Shown here: positions 24,859 through 33,679 of the stretch, one piece after another | Layout: each line of letters begins with the position of its first letter | Position numbering within the stretch: the stretch's first letter is position 1 | From: Planctomycetia bacterium | Lineage (GTDB): Bacteria > Planctomycetota > UBA8108 > SXIK01 | Length of the DNA stretch: 42,860 bases | Reading direction: 5' to 3' | NCBI GenBank assembly: GCA_005772855.1 | Contig: SXIK01000176.1 | Location: forward strand, 1 to 42,860 | The notes under the pieces: generated by a model | Databases searched by the model: none | Seen by the model: only the letters and a program-made list of their open reading frames with translations | Told to the model about the DNA's origin: nothing | Position numbers and translations under genes: made by a program

Positions 24859-25545
24859 TCACTTCAAGGGCCCCGAGGGCCAGGTCCTCTGCCAATTTTC
24901 CAGCTCCTGGGGCGTATTCAGGCTGCGAAAGAGCTCCTCCGGATTGCCGGGGAGGGGCCCAGCGTAACTCGACAGCGCCCCCAATTCCGAGAGATCCAGG
25001 GTGCGCACCCCGGAAATCGACGCCAGCGCCTGCAAACTGCGCGTCCCCGATTGAAGGAGCCCTCTGGCCGCGGGGAGCAGGGCCTTCGAGTAGACCGCAA
25101 AGGCGGGCTCGAGGCCTCGCGACCAGCACGGCACTGCGCCAAGCGCGTCGGGCTCGAGCGCAAGTAGCCAGAGAGCTCGAGCCAGTTCCAGGCTCACATT
25201 CGGCATGTCCACGGCGACAAAAAAGGCCTGACGGCTCCTGAGTGAATCCAGCACCGTCGACACCCCTGCGAGCGGACCCTGCCCTTCCACGAAGTCACAG
25301 ACCACCTCGATTGGCTTCTCCGTCGTGGCTTCGCATCGCCGCAAGGCCTCTCGCAAGCCTTCCGACGGGCCCCGAGCGGCAACGGAGATGATCAGACGAT
25401 CACAGTGCGAAAAAAGCCTCAGCGCGAGGCGCTCGATCAGGGTCGTTCCACCCACCCCGAGGAGCGCCTTCTCAGAACCCATGCGCTGACTCAGACCGCC
25501 CGAGAGGATCACCGCAGCCTCGATCGTGGGGTCCCCGCGTGACAT
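24859..25545 (-). CDS. mobA: Molybdenum cofactor guanylyltransferase
   Basis: Attaches GMP to molybdopterin to form the guanine dinucleotide cofactor used by DMSO-reductase-family enzymes. The 228-aa protein has the nucleotide-binding signature LSGGLSQRMGSEKALLGVGG (15-34), QGPLAGVSTVL and the metal-binding VAVDMPNV. The usual 'D' in RMG-DK is S/E here, a minor variation. Its ATG shares one base with the moeA stop (TGATG at 25543-25547), so translation is coupled. It is last in cutA-moeA-mobA. The 149 bases downstream to the lyase gene hold no recognised gene. Confidence 0.9.
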   Translation of the reverse strand: MSRGDPTIEAAVILSGGLSQRMGSEKALLGVGGTTLIERLALRLFSHCDRLIISVAARGPSEGLREALRRCEATTEKPIEVVCDFVEGQGPLAGVSTVLDSLRSRQAFFVAVDMPNVSLELARALWLLALEPDALGAVPCWSRGLEPAFAVYSKALLPAARGLLQSGTRSLQALASISGVRTLDLSELGALSSYAGPLPGNPEELFRSLNTPQELENWQRTWPSGPLK

Positions 25546-26792
25546 CAGAGTCCTGCGAACCAGAAAGCCGGATGGATCTCCCCCGCCCGGACAACGTCGC
25601 GGTCAGACGGGAGTGTGACGATGGCATTCGCCTCGGCGAGCGACGAGAGAAAGCTCGAGTCCTGCTCACCCGGGCGCACGACGCGATATCCCCCGGGCTC
25701 ATCCGGCTCCACCCGGGCTCTGAGAAGAAGCACCCGGCCGGGTTTGTAAGGATAGTCAAAGGGGAAACGCACGCCGAAAAGCTCGGGAAGCACGACTCCC
25801 TCGCCCCGCAAGCGCCGCAAGGCAGGCCGCACAAACACCTCGAACGAGATCATGGAGGCCGCGGGATTGCCCGGCAGACCGAAGAGTGGACGGCCGTCGA
25901 AGAGCCCAAAGACCTGAGGCTTCCCTGGCCTCATGGCAACCTTGAAGACGTGCCCGGGCTCCGCATGCTCCCGCACGACGACCTGAACCCAGTCGTATTC
26001 CCCGGCACTGACCCCGCCCGTCGACACGATTGCATCCAGGCCGGCGTCGACCGCTCGTCGAATCACACGCAGCACCTCCTCCTTGGTGTCTCGGACGATT
26101 CCAAGGTTCACGGGCTCCACGCCAGCGCTCAAGAGGAGGCCAGTCAAGGAGTACGCGTTCGAGTTTCGAATCTGTCCAGGGCCGCAAGGAGACCCAACCT
26201 CGACGAGCTCATTGCCCGACGAGACCACCGCGACTCGCAACTTACGGGTGACACGAACCGGGTCCCTGCCGAGGGCCGCGAGGATCGCAAGCTGCGGCCC
26301 GCGGAGCACGCAGCCAGGCTTGAGCACCAGGTCCCCGGGACGCAGATCGCCGCCGGCGCACCGAATGTTCTGCCCCAGCCTGGCCGGCCGGGTGAACGTG
26401 ACGTTCCGATCATTGAAACGTGTCACTTCATGTGGGATTACAGCCTCGGCACCCGAAGGCAGCGGTGCGCCGGTCATGATCCGCTGCGCCGAGCCTGGTT
26501 CGAGCACAAGGCCGCCGGGTTCGCCAGCGGCAATCTGCCCAGAAACTCGCAGCGTGACAGGGCTCGCCTCGGACGCGCTGGCCACATCTGTCACTCGCAC
26601 CGCAAAGCCGTCCATTGCGGAATTGTCGAAGGGCGGAATGAGCTCGGTCACCACAGCTTCCTCGCGCAAGACGGCTCCGTAACACTCGGCGAGGGGCCGG
26701 GCCTCGGCGCCAAGAGGCTCGAGCAGGCCCAAAATGACCTGTCGGACTTGCTCCAGCGGCCTCAAATCGTGACCCAGCTCGCGCGGCGCCAT
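25545..26792 (-). CDS. moeA: Molybdopterin molybdenumtransferase
   Basis: Inserts molybdate into adenylylated molybdopterin, the last step of Mo-cofactor formation. The 415-aa protein has PPFDNSAMDGFAV (53-65), MTGAPLPSGAEAVIPHE, SSGNELVEVG and STGGVSAGEYDWVQ, in the MoeA order, with the C-terminal beta-barrel RVLLLRARVEPDEPGGYRV. The start ATG (26792) shares a base with the cutA stop (TGATG), so GTG 26795 is rejected. MoeA and MobA are adjacent and coupled, which fits their consecutive steps in one pathway. The earlier genes (moaA, moaC, moeB and others) are not in the window. Confidence 0.93.
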   Translation of the reverse strand: MAPRELGHDLRPLEQVRQVILGLLEPLGAEARPLAECYGAVLREEAVVTELIPPFDNSAMDGFAVRVTDVASASEASPVTLRVSGQIAAGEPGGLVLEPGSAQRIMTGAPLPSGAEAVIPHEVTRFNDRNVTFTRPARLGQNIRCAGGDLRPGDLVLKPGCVLRGPQLAILAALGRDPVRVTRKLRVAVVSSGNELVEVGSPCGPGQIRNSNAYSLTGLLLSAGVEPVNLGIVRDTKEEVLRVIRRAVDAGLDAIVSTGGVSAGEYDWVQVVVREHAEPGHVFKVAMRPGKPQVFGLFDGRPLFGLPGNPAASMISFEVFVRPALRRLRGEGVVLPELFGVRFPFDYPYKPGRVLLLRARVEPDEPGGYRVVRPGEQDSSFLSSLAEANAIVTLPSDRDVVRAGEIHPAFWFAGL

Positions 26793-27136
26793 CACTCGCC
26801 TTTCACGCAGGCAAGCACCCAGTCAAGGTAGGCGGGATTGCCCCCCTTGACCTTGAGCACAATCACCTCCGGCACGTCATAAGGGTGCTCCTTCACAAGC
26901 GCCTCGGAGGCTGCCTGGGCGACGTCCCTGGGGCATTGGATCACGAGTAGGCTCTCCGAGTCGAGTTGCACCTGACCCTCCCAGCGGTAAACACTTGTCA
27001 CCTGCGGCAGAATATTCACGCAGGCGGCGTGCCTGTTCTCGACGAGGAAACTCGCGAGCCTCTCGGCGTCATTCTGCGGACACGTGGAGAGGAGGACGCA
27101 GATCTTTTTCTCGGGGTCGTCACCGTCCTGGCTCAT
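26792..27136 (-). CDS. cutA: Divalent-cation tolerance protein CutA
   Basis: Small trimeric protein of the CutA1 family, 114 aa, with ferredoxin-like fold. It reads CVLLSTCPQNDAERLASFLVE, ACVNILPQVTSVYRWEGQV, ESLLVIQ and EHPYDVPEVIVLKVKGGNPAYLDWV, all conserved CutA blocks. Its role is a copper-related or general one and is poorly defined in most bacteria. ATG 27136 was chosen because it begins the family core; the frame is open to 27322 but the extra 62 codons are unlike CutA. No ribosome binding site precedes it. It is first in the cutA-moeA-mobA operon, an arrangement that may reflect metal handling for the Mo cofactor. Confidence 0.9.
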   Translation of the reverse strand: MSQDGDDPEKKICVLLSTCPQNDAERLASFLVENRHAACVNILPQVTSVYRWEGQVQLDSESLLVIQCPRDVAQAASEALVKEHPYDVPEVIVLKVKGGNPAYLDWVLACVKGE

Positions 27137-27273
27137 GCAAGTTGATGTAGCGACGAAATCGCCAGAAGGCAAGGCGCAGAAGACAACGGGCGGCAATCCG
27201 CAACCCGAGGCTGGTGACAATCGGCCAGATTGCTTTTGAAATCCTACCACCTGTGCCTGTTGACTATTGCGAG

Positions 27274-28548
27274 ATGCGAAAGCGATTGAGAACACTGGCC
27301 GGGGCCATCTTCTGGACCGCAATGGCGGTGTGGGGCGGTCGCCTCCTCACGGAGGGCCCGAGAGACGACGCCGGGACGCTCGGGAAGCTCCTGGGCTTCC
27401 TCGCCGAGCGCGAGAGCCAGTTTCTGATCGAGCTTCCCACTGCCATGCTCCTGCGCGTGGGCGATACGGTCGAGGCCAGCGGCAAGACCGTGGGCGACGT
27501 GGAAGCCTTGCTCGATGAGGACGGACGGGCCACCCCTGAAATTTACGGCTGGACGCAGATGGTCCGAATTCGAATCCACGACCGTGACCGCACGACCTTA
27601 CGCTCCGGAGCGCGGGCGCGACTTCTGCGGGTGCCGGAAGCGGCCGCATGGGTCGTAAAGACACTACTGACCGAGGAAACGATTCCAAGGATTGCGTTCG
27701 AGTGGAACCAAGCAATGTTGCAGCACCGCGAAGTGATCTTCACGCTCCTCACCCCGATCATCAGGGATCTGATCCTCGACCTCGAGGCGCACATCGAGGC
27801 GGAGCTGCCGGCATTTCTGAGGCGCCATGAGGCCGAGGTCAAGTCCCTCGGCGAGGAGTTAAGACGAGGTCAGCCAGCCGAGCGGCTCACCCAGCTCTTC
27901 GAGGAGGAAGTCTGGCCAATCGCGCAGTCGAAGTTGGATCCAATCATCGCGAAGATTTCGGACGAATTCTGGGAGAGACTGCCCTTGTGGAGCCTCACCT
28001 GGAGACTTGCGTACCAGGCGCTCCCGGGCACCGACAACGACCACCTGCAAAAGGGGTGGCTCAACTTTCTGAACCGCGAGGCCATGCCTATTCTCCGCTC
28101 GCACACCGACGAGATCATCGCCTTGTCCAGGGATATCGCTGCGGAAGCGCTGTCGCGCCAGGAGGTGCATGGAGCCTTGCGCGACCTCTTCGCCCTCTTG
28201 ATTGCGCAACCGAAGTTCCACGTGCTGACTCAAGATTTCTTGCGCGAGGTAATGCTCGACAATCCGGGCTTTCAAGCAAGACTCCTCGAGAGGGCCCGTT
28301 CTCCAGACGTTGGCAGGGCGCTGGAGGCCGCGGCACAGCACATCGAGCCGATGGCAAGGCGCATGAGCGACGTCCTGTTTGGCACCCGGGAAGCAGGCAT
28401 AACAGTGGAGTTCGCGAAAGTCCTGCGCTCGCAAATTCTGCTCAAGGATTCTCAGCGATTCGTGCTCAACCTCGGCCAGGATGGATCCCCCCCACTCCCC
28501 GACGGCACCCTCATTCGTGCGACCGTCGAGGTGGAGCACGCCCGATGA
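27274..28548 (+). CDS. Membrane-anchored, Mla-operon partner protein of unknown function (MCE-like)
   Basis: 424 aa with a single N-terminal membrane helix (about 8-25, GAIFWTAMAVWGGRLL) and the rest presumably outside the cytoplasmic membrane. Residues about 45-130 look like an MCE/MlaD-type beta domain (FLIELPTAMLLRVGDTVEASGKTVGDVEALLDEDG, then VRIRIHDRDRTTLRSGARARLL). The remainder is mostly helical and ends in a short beta segment. The stop overlaps the start of the MlaF-MlaE fusion by four bases (ATGA), so the two act together. By position this would be the substrate-binding or bridging partner of the transporter. The MCE link is weak by eye and rests partly on the neighbour. The start could be GTG 27214; ATG 27274 is preferred as it directly begins the membrane anchor. 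Confidence 0.65.
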   Translation: MRKRLRTLAGAIFWTAMAVWGGRLLTEGPRDDAGTLGKLLGFLAERESQFLIELPTAMLLRVGDTVEASGKTVGDVEALLDEDGRATPEIYGWTQMVRIRIHDRDRTTLRSGARARLLRVPEAAAWVVKTLLTEETIPRIAFEWNQAMLQHREVIFTLLTPIIRDLILDLEAHIEAELPAFLRRHEAEVKSLGEELRRGQPAERLTQLFEEEVWPIAQSKLDPIIAKISDEFWERLPLWSLTWRLAYQALPGTDNDHLQKGWLNFLNREAMPILRSHTDEIIALSRDIAAEALSRQEVHGALRDLFALLIAQPKFHVLTQDFLREVMLDNPGFQARLLERARSPDVGRALEAAAQHIEPMARRMSDVLFGTREAGITVEFAKVLRSQILLKDSQRFVLNLGQDGSPPLPDGTLIRATVEVEHAR

Positions 28549-30152
28549 GCACCCCCCCCGAGATTTTGTCATCCAGCGGAATCAGTATCCGTGGTCTCAC
28601 CCTACGCGTGGGATCGAGGACTCTGCTGGAGGACGCCTCCGCCGATTTCCCTGCCGGGCAAGTCACGCTGGTCGTTGGGGCGAGCGGCGCGGGAAAGAGC
28701 GTACTCCTGCGGGTGCTCGCAGGGCTGTTGGGGCCTGGCAGCGGCACTGAAAGCGGTATTTTCCACGTCTCGGGCTCGATCCGGATTGGCAACACGGAAG
28801 TCTTGCGCGCCTCGTGCACTCGGCCGCCCACGGGGATCGTGTTTCAAAGCTTCGCGCTATTCGATGAGATGTCGGTCATCGAAAATGTCCAGTTCGCAGC
28901 CGACCACCGGGCGAAGCAGGAAGGCGGAAAGACCCAAGGCAAGATCGACGCGCGAACGCTCCTCGACGACTTCCAGGTCCCAACTTCCGCTCCTGTGAGC
29001 GCCCTGAGCGTAGGCCAAAAGCAGCGCCTCGCGATCGCCCGCACACTTGCCTACGACCCGCCCGTGATCATTTATGACGAGCCGACGAGCGGTCTAGACC
29101 CCGCCAATGCCGTCCACGTCGCACAGCGGATCCGCGAGACCGGCGCGCGGTACCACAAGACGAGCATTGTGGTCACCCACGACTACTCCAACCTGGCCTC
29201 CATCGCACAGCGTGTATATCTCCTCGACCCGCGAACGAGGAGCCTCACGCAGGTGCCCGTGAGCGCGCTGGACCAGATTTCCACCCACCTCGCTGGTGCC
29301 GCGCGGACGCCAGAGCCACCGCCCTCGACGATGCCAGGTGCGCCGGCACGGCTCGGCCGTGCCGTTGTACGCTCCCTCGAAATTACAGGCGCCGCGATGG
29401 AGGTCGCAGCACTGTCGCTCGGCGCCCTCGTGCCGATCTGGAGGAGTCCACGGTGGGGCTTGCGCTACCTGCGCCACTACCTCGGGCTCATCGCCTCGCC
29501 GTCATCATGGCTCTACTTCGGCTCGGCGGGCGTCATCGCGGGATTCGTGTCGACTCACTTTGTTTTCAAGTTTCTACCGCACAAACAACACACCTTGCCC
29601 CTGATCGCCGACGATCTTCTGACAGGCCTCGGCTTCGCGCTCTATCGAATCATCGTGCCAGTTCTGGTCACGATACTCATCGCCGCTCGCTGCGGTGCTG
29701 CGGTGGCATCGGACGTGGGCAACCGAGGCTACTACCACCAGATCGACGCGTTGCGCTCGCTCGGGGTCAAACCGGAGCGGTACCTCCTGACCAACATACT
29801 CCTGGCGTTTCTCCTGGCGACGCCGTTCCTCGTCGGCGCTGGTTTCCTCGCCGCCGAGTGGACAAGTCTCGTGGTCTACGCCCACAACTTCCCGGCGAAC
29901 AATCTGGACTACTGGAGTTCCCACTTTCACCGGGACCTCAAAATCCCGGGCCATTTCCTTTATCGAGGCACCGGCTGGCTTGTCCTGAAAGTCCTTGCAT
30001 CGGGTCTCGGAATCGGTCTCGTTGCATACCACGTGGGCCTCAGACCCAAGATGTCTGGAGTGGACGTGAGCCGGGCGATCACCACAACGATCATCTGGGC
30101 AACGCTTCTCATACTGCTTGTCCACTTCGCCTTCGCCTTTGTGGAGTTCTAA
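28545..30152 (+). CDS. Fused ABC lipid transporter: MlaF-type ATPase plus MlaE-type permease
   Basis: A 535-aa protein joining two usually separate subunits of the Mla/MCE phospholipid transporter. Residues 1-250 are an ABC ATPase: Walker A GASGAGKS (45-52), signature LSVGQKQRLAIARTL (from 154), Walker B IIYDEPTSGLDP (D178, E179) and switch VVTHDY. The signature has V in place of the usual G second position. From about 270 there is a MlaE-like permease with five or so hydrophobic segments, including ILIAARCGAAVASDVGNRGYYHQIDALRSLGVKPERYLL, the conserved cytoplasmic coupling helix region. The previous gene overlaps by four bases. Known Mla systems encode MlaE and MlaF separately; the fusion keeps a 1:1 ratio. 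Direction of transport cannot be read. Confidence 0.88.
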   Translation: MSTPPEILSSSGISIRGLTLRVGSRTLLEDASADFPAGQVTLVVGASGAGKSVLLRVLAGLLGPGSGTESGIFHVSGSIRIGNTEVLRASCTRPPTGIVFQSFALFDEMSVIENVQFAADHRAKQEGGKTQGKIDARTLLDDFQVPTSAPVSALSVGQKQRLAIARTLAYDPPVIIYDEPTSGLDPANAVHVAQRIRETGARYHKTSIVVTHDYSNLASIAQRVYLLDPRTRSLTQVPVSALDQISTHLAGAARTPEPPPSTMPGAPARLGRAVVRSLEITGAAMEVAALSLGALVPIWRSPRWGLRYLRHYLGLIASPSSWLYFGSAGVIAGFVSTHFVFKFLPHKQHTLPLIADDLLTGLGFALYRIIVPVLVTILIAARCGAAVASDVGNRGYYHQIDALRSLGVKPERYLLTNILLAFLLATPFLVGAGFLAAEWTSLVVYAHNFPANNLDYWSSHFHRDLKIPGHFLYRGTGWLVLKVLASGLGIGLVAYHVGLRPKMSGVDVSRAITTTIIWATLLILLVHFAFAFVEF

Positions 30153-30223
30153 AACACGCTCCTTCTCCTCAACCGGGGCAGGTACAAGTCGGTCTTCCAA
30201 GAAAAACAACCAAATTTTTTCGA

Positions 30224-30251
30224 TTGAGGGAACCAGAAATCAGTGTAACTT
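30224..30251 (+). promoter_or_regulatory. Candidate sigma-70 promoter of hppA
   Basis: TTGAGG (30224-30229), 16 bases, TAACTT (30246-30251). Start of transcription would be near 30258, about 37 bases before ATG 30295. The upstream stretch includes AAATTTTTT, an A+T-rich element. Confidence 0.45.
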
Positions 30252-30294
30252 CTGGCGTCTACTACCCAACCCATTTAGTGGAATTCTAGATCCC

Positions 30295-32667
30295 ATGCAC
30301 TTGAAAACAAGAAAACACCGGGCCCTCTGCACTTTCTTTGTTGGCCCACTGACCGCCATATTGAACCTTCCGCTGCCCGCCTGGGCGGCGGAATCCGACG
30401 TGGTTCTTCCGCCATTTACACCCAGAGAGGACACGATTCTCTACGTCGTTCTTGCCTCTGCAATCACTGCCCTCGCCTACGGGATCTACCTCGCGAGAAA
30501 AATTTTGCAGACGCCCCAGGGTACCGACCGCATGATTGCGGTGGCGAAGGCCATCCAGGAGGGGGCCAAGGCTTACCTGACCCGCCAGATGCGCGTCCTT
30601 TCGCTCTTCATCGTCTGCCTGGCGGTGATTCTCTTTTTCATCTACAAGGGGATCTACTTCGACAAGGCAACTCAGACGGTGAAGTGGGCCCAAGTGATCG
30701 GAATCTCCGCGGCATTCCTTGTTGGGTCGATACTGTCGGCCGCAACCGGCATCGTTGGAATGTCTGTGGCAGTGCGGGGTAACGTACGCACCGCCAACGC
30801 AGCTCGCACGAGCTTCAAGAAGGCTCTCGAGGTCGCGTTTCAGTCGGGTACGGTCACCGGCATGTTCACGGTGGGCACGGGACTCCTGGGCGCAGCAGCC
30901 GTCCTGTTAATCTACCGCGAGTCGGCCATGCAAGTTCTGGTGGGCTTCAGCTTCGGCGGAAGCCTCGTGGCGCTTTTCATGCGAGTCGGCGGCGGAATTT
31001 ACACCAAGGCAGCCGACGTCGGGGCAGATCTTGTCGGCAAGGTCGAGATGGGCATTCCAGAGGACGACCCACGCAACCCTGCCACGATCGCTGACAACGT
31101 CGGAGACAATGTCGGCGACTGCGCTTGCATGGCCGCGGACATCTTCGAGTCTTACGAAGTGACCCTTGTGGCAGCGATCATCCTCGGGGCTGCCTACTAT
31201 CAGGAGAACCCGACACCCGAAAGCGCCGATCTCACGCTCAAGCTGGTCATGTTCCCCCTGCTCGTGCGAGCTGTGGGCGTCTTTGCCTCGATTTTCGGCA
31301 CGATGGCTGTGAAAGGCAAGGACGAGAAAGACTTCAACCCGATGCGGCCGATTCAGTTCGGCTTTCTCGTCTCGGCTGGCCTCGCCACGCTAGGATTTGG
31401 CCTGGTGAACTACTTCTTCTTTCAGGACGCTGCGACCGGGGCCGTGGATTGGCGGTACTTCTTCGCCACCTTTCTCGGGATCATTCTCGCCATTGTTATT
31501 AGCTTCCTGACCGAATACTACACGGCTCTCGAGTACAAGCCTGTCAAGGAGACGGCCAAGGCAACGCAAACGGGCCCAGCCACCACAATCCTTGCCGGCT
31601 TCTCGGAAGGTCTTGAATCGTCGGCTGCCACAGTCGTGGTGCTGGCGCTCGCGATCTTTGGGTCCTACTTGATCTTCGGGGGCGACTTGGCACTGGCAGC
31701 TTATGGAATCGCCTTGACCGGCATGGGAATGCTCACCACGACGGGAATTATTGTGAGCATGGACAGTTTTGGGCCCATTTCGGACAACGCAAACGGCATC
31801 TTCGAGATGTCGGGCGTACTGGAGGAGGACAAGAACCCCGAGGCGCAGCACATCGTGCACAAGCTCGACGCTGTGGGCAACACGACCAAGGCTGTGACGA
31901 AGGGCTTTGCGATCGCCTCTGCCGTGGTTGCAGCCGTGAGCCTCTTTCGTTCGTTCGTGTCCGACGTGCAAATGCTCGACGTGAAAAACACGCTCGACAT
32001 CCTCGTAAGGGGGATCCAGGTCAACATCCCCGAAGTCTTCGTGGGCCTCCTGGTCGGTGGCGCCATGCCATTCCTCTTTAGTTCCATAGCAATCCGGGCC
32101 GTAAGCCGGGCCGCGTTTGAAGTTGTCGAAGAGGTGCGGCGACAATTTCGCACCATGCCCGGAATCATGGATGGGTCACAGATGCCGGATTACGGTCGCT
32201 GTGTGGATATCTCGACAGCCGCAGCGCAGCGCGAGCTGATTGCACCCGGACTCATCGCCATCTTGAGTCCCGTGATCGTGGGATGCTTCTTTGGCGTCCT
32301 GGGCTTGGGCGGCTTTCTGGCCGGGATCATCCTGAGCGGGCAGTTGCTCGCAGTGCTGCTTTCGAATGCTGGCGGCACCTGGGACAACGCGAAAAAGGCT
32401 GTGGAGTCGGGCCTCTTCGGGGGCAAGGGTTCAGACGCCCACAAGGCAGCTGTGATTGGGGATACCGTCGGCGACCCGTTCAAGGACACAGCGGGGCCGT
32501 CCATGAATCCGCTCATCAAAGTCATGAACCTCGTGGCGCTCTTGATGCTTCCAATCCTGGTGGGTGAACACAAGCTCCAAGTGAACAGCGCCCTTACCGT
32601 GGGAGCGGTCTGCACCGTGGTCCTGCTCGGGTTCTTGATCCTCTCGAAGCGCCAGACGAAGTACTAG
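30295..32667 (+). CDS. hppA: K+-independent proton-pumping membrane pyrophosphatase
   Basis: Membrane pump that uses pyrophosphate hydrolysis to move protons. The 790-aa protein has the catalytic block GGGIYTKAADVGADLVGKVE followed by DDPRNPATIADNVGDNVGDCA, both signature motifs, and about 16 hydrophobic helices. At GNTTKAVTKGFA, K532 and T535 sit where the K+-dependent enzymes have Ala and Gly/Ala; Lys plus Thr is the known mark of K+-independent H+-pumps. The N-terminal 60 residues before the first core helix resemble a signal sequence (LNLPLPAWAAES). ATG 30295 was chosen because it starts the family N-terminus and follows a promoter; the open frame to 30118 is upstream of that. It follows the Mla operon by 142 bases. 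Confidence 0.95.
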   Translation: MHLKTRKHRALCTFFVGPLTAILNLPLPAWAAESDVVLPPFTPREDTILYVVLASAITALAYGIYLARKILQTPQGTDRMIAVAKAIQEGAKAYLTRQMRVLSLFIVCLAVILFFIYKGIYFDKATQTVKWAQVIGISAAFLVGSILSAATGIVGMSVAVRGNVRTANAARTSFKKALEVAFQSGTVTGMFTVGTGLLGAAAVLLIYRESAMQVLVGFSFGGSLVALFMRVGGGIYTKAADVGADLVGKVEMGIPEDDPRNPATIADNVGDNVGDCACMAADIFESYEVTLVAAIILGAAYYQENPTPESADLTLKLVMFPLLVRAVGVFASIFGTMAVKGKDEKDFNPMRPIQFGFLVSAGLATLGFGLVNYFFFQDAATGAVDWRYFFATFLGIILAIVISFLTEYYTALEYKPVKETAKATQTGPATTILAGFSEGLESSAATVVVLALAIFGSYLIFGGDLALAAYGIALTGMGMLTTTGIIVSMDSFGPISDNANGIFEMSGVLEEDKNPEAQHIVHKLDAVGNTTKAVTKGFAIASAVVAAVSLFRSFVSDVQMLDVKNTLDILVRGIQVNIPEVFVGLLVGGAMPFLFSSIAIRAVSRAAFEVVEEVRRQFRTMPGIMDGSQMPDYGRCVDISTAAAQRELIAPGLIAILSPVIVGCFFGVLGLGGFLAGIILSGQLLAVLLSNAGGTWDNAKKAVESGLFGGKGSDAHKAAVIGDTVGDPFKDTAGPSMNPLIKVMNLVALLMLPILVGEHKLQVNSALTVGAVCTVVLLGFLILSKRQTKY

Positions 32668-32901
32668 GCCCAGGGGGTGCACCGGGCATCAGAAGATTTC
32701 GCTTGCCAGGGCGTCTCACTCGAGATTAACCTCCCGCTCAGTTGCGTTTTGGAAATTGGGCCGTCGAAAGTCAAGAACTGCCGGCCAGGGCTCTTCAGTT
32801 TGCAGCGCCCCGGGTCTTCGGCAGGTGACTGGGGCCGAACGTATCTGATGACGCACGCCAGACGGCGCGTACTGGCATGTGCGTAAAACGAAGGGGGAAT
32901 C

Positions 32902-33597
32902 ATGAAACGTACGCTGGTTGCGATCGCTCTTGTCACGTTTCTCGGACTCGGGGTCTACCTGAACACTCATCTGGCCTCGGCAGGAGTGTCTTCCGACAGG
33001 TACATCTGCAGATCCGGTGAGGATCTGGCGGCTCTTCGCGCTCTCCTCGCAGATCCAGCCGCGGCTGAGGGCCTCAGGAGCCTGGGCCATTTGATGGAGC
33101 TGAGGACGATTTATCTGCAGCCCGTGGATACTGCGCAGGAGGCCCGGTGCGATCACGCCCCCCCCGGGAGCAGCACCACTGTCTTCACTTTCACTTTCGG
33201 CGACCGACGGGGACGCAACTCTCGTGTCTTCGTGGTGGACTACTCCGTCTGCAAGAATGCCGAAAACGTCCTGGCAGTACAACTCCAGCGACAGAAGTTT
33301 GACAGCGTCTACGCCAGACCCTCGACCCCGGCAGCACCCGATGAGATCGGCCTCCGGGCATGCTTCGCGGCTTTTGAAGAGGAGGCATTTTTCCAGGCGC
33401 TCCTGATGGCTCTTCCCCACGGGGCCATCGCGGATGTACGTGTGATGAACATGGACGGGGGCGCCGCCCTTGGGCAAACGCGGTTTCGGGTAGAAGCGAG
33501 GGCGTGGAAATCCGAGAACAGGCTCGTGGAGCCAGAGTCCTGCGCCAGCGCTCTGGTCTCGTATGACCCGCTTGCAGACACTCTCATGGTGGATTGA
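32902..33597 (+). CDS. Secreted protein of unknown function
   Basis: I do not recognise the family. The 231-aa protein has a signal peptide (MKRTLVAIALVTFLGLGVYLNTHLASA) and five or six cysteines (C36, C83, C117 and others), compatible with disulphides outside the cytoplasm. No repeat or catalytic motif stands out. GGGGGA six bases before ATG 32902 supports this strand. A longer antisense frame (32716-33783) exists but lacks both a signal peptide and a ribosome binding site. The 234-base gap to hppA shows no recognised element except small GC-rich stems. The next gene follows by 82 bases on the same strand. Confidence 0.65.
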   Translation: MKRTLVAIALVTFLGLGVYLNTHLASAGVSSDRYICRSGEDLAALRALLADPAAAEGLRSLGHLMELRTIYLQPVDTAQEARCDHAPPGSSTTVFTFTFGDRRGRNSRVFVVDYSVCKNAENVLAVQLQRQKFDSVYARPSTPAAPDEIGLRACFAAFEEEAFFQALLMALPHGAIADVRVMNMDGGAALGQTRFRVEARAWKSENRLVEPESCASALVSYDPLADTLMVD

Positions 33598-33679
33598 GGA
33601 TCGATAGCCGCGCTTACCTGGACACCGGATACCGGGTGAGCTCTTTCGGGTAACGAATTGCGCCCCGTGGAGGCCTACT

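Noticed and set aside
25539-26831. 430-codon + strand frame opposite moeA
   Set aside because: Shadow frame without protein-family features.
32668-32901. Possible riboswitch before the secreted unknown gene
   Set aside because: Several GC stems are present but none matches a riboswitch consensus I know, such as the GEMM type.
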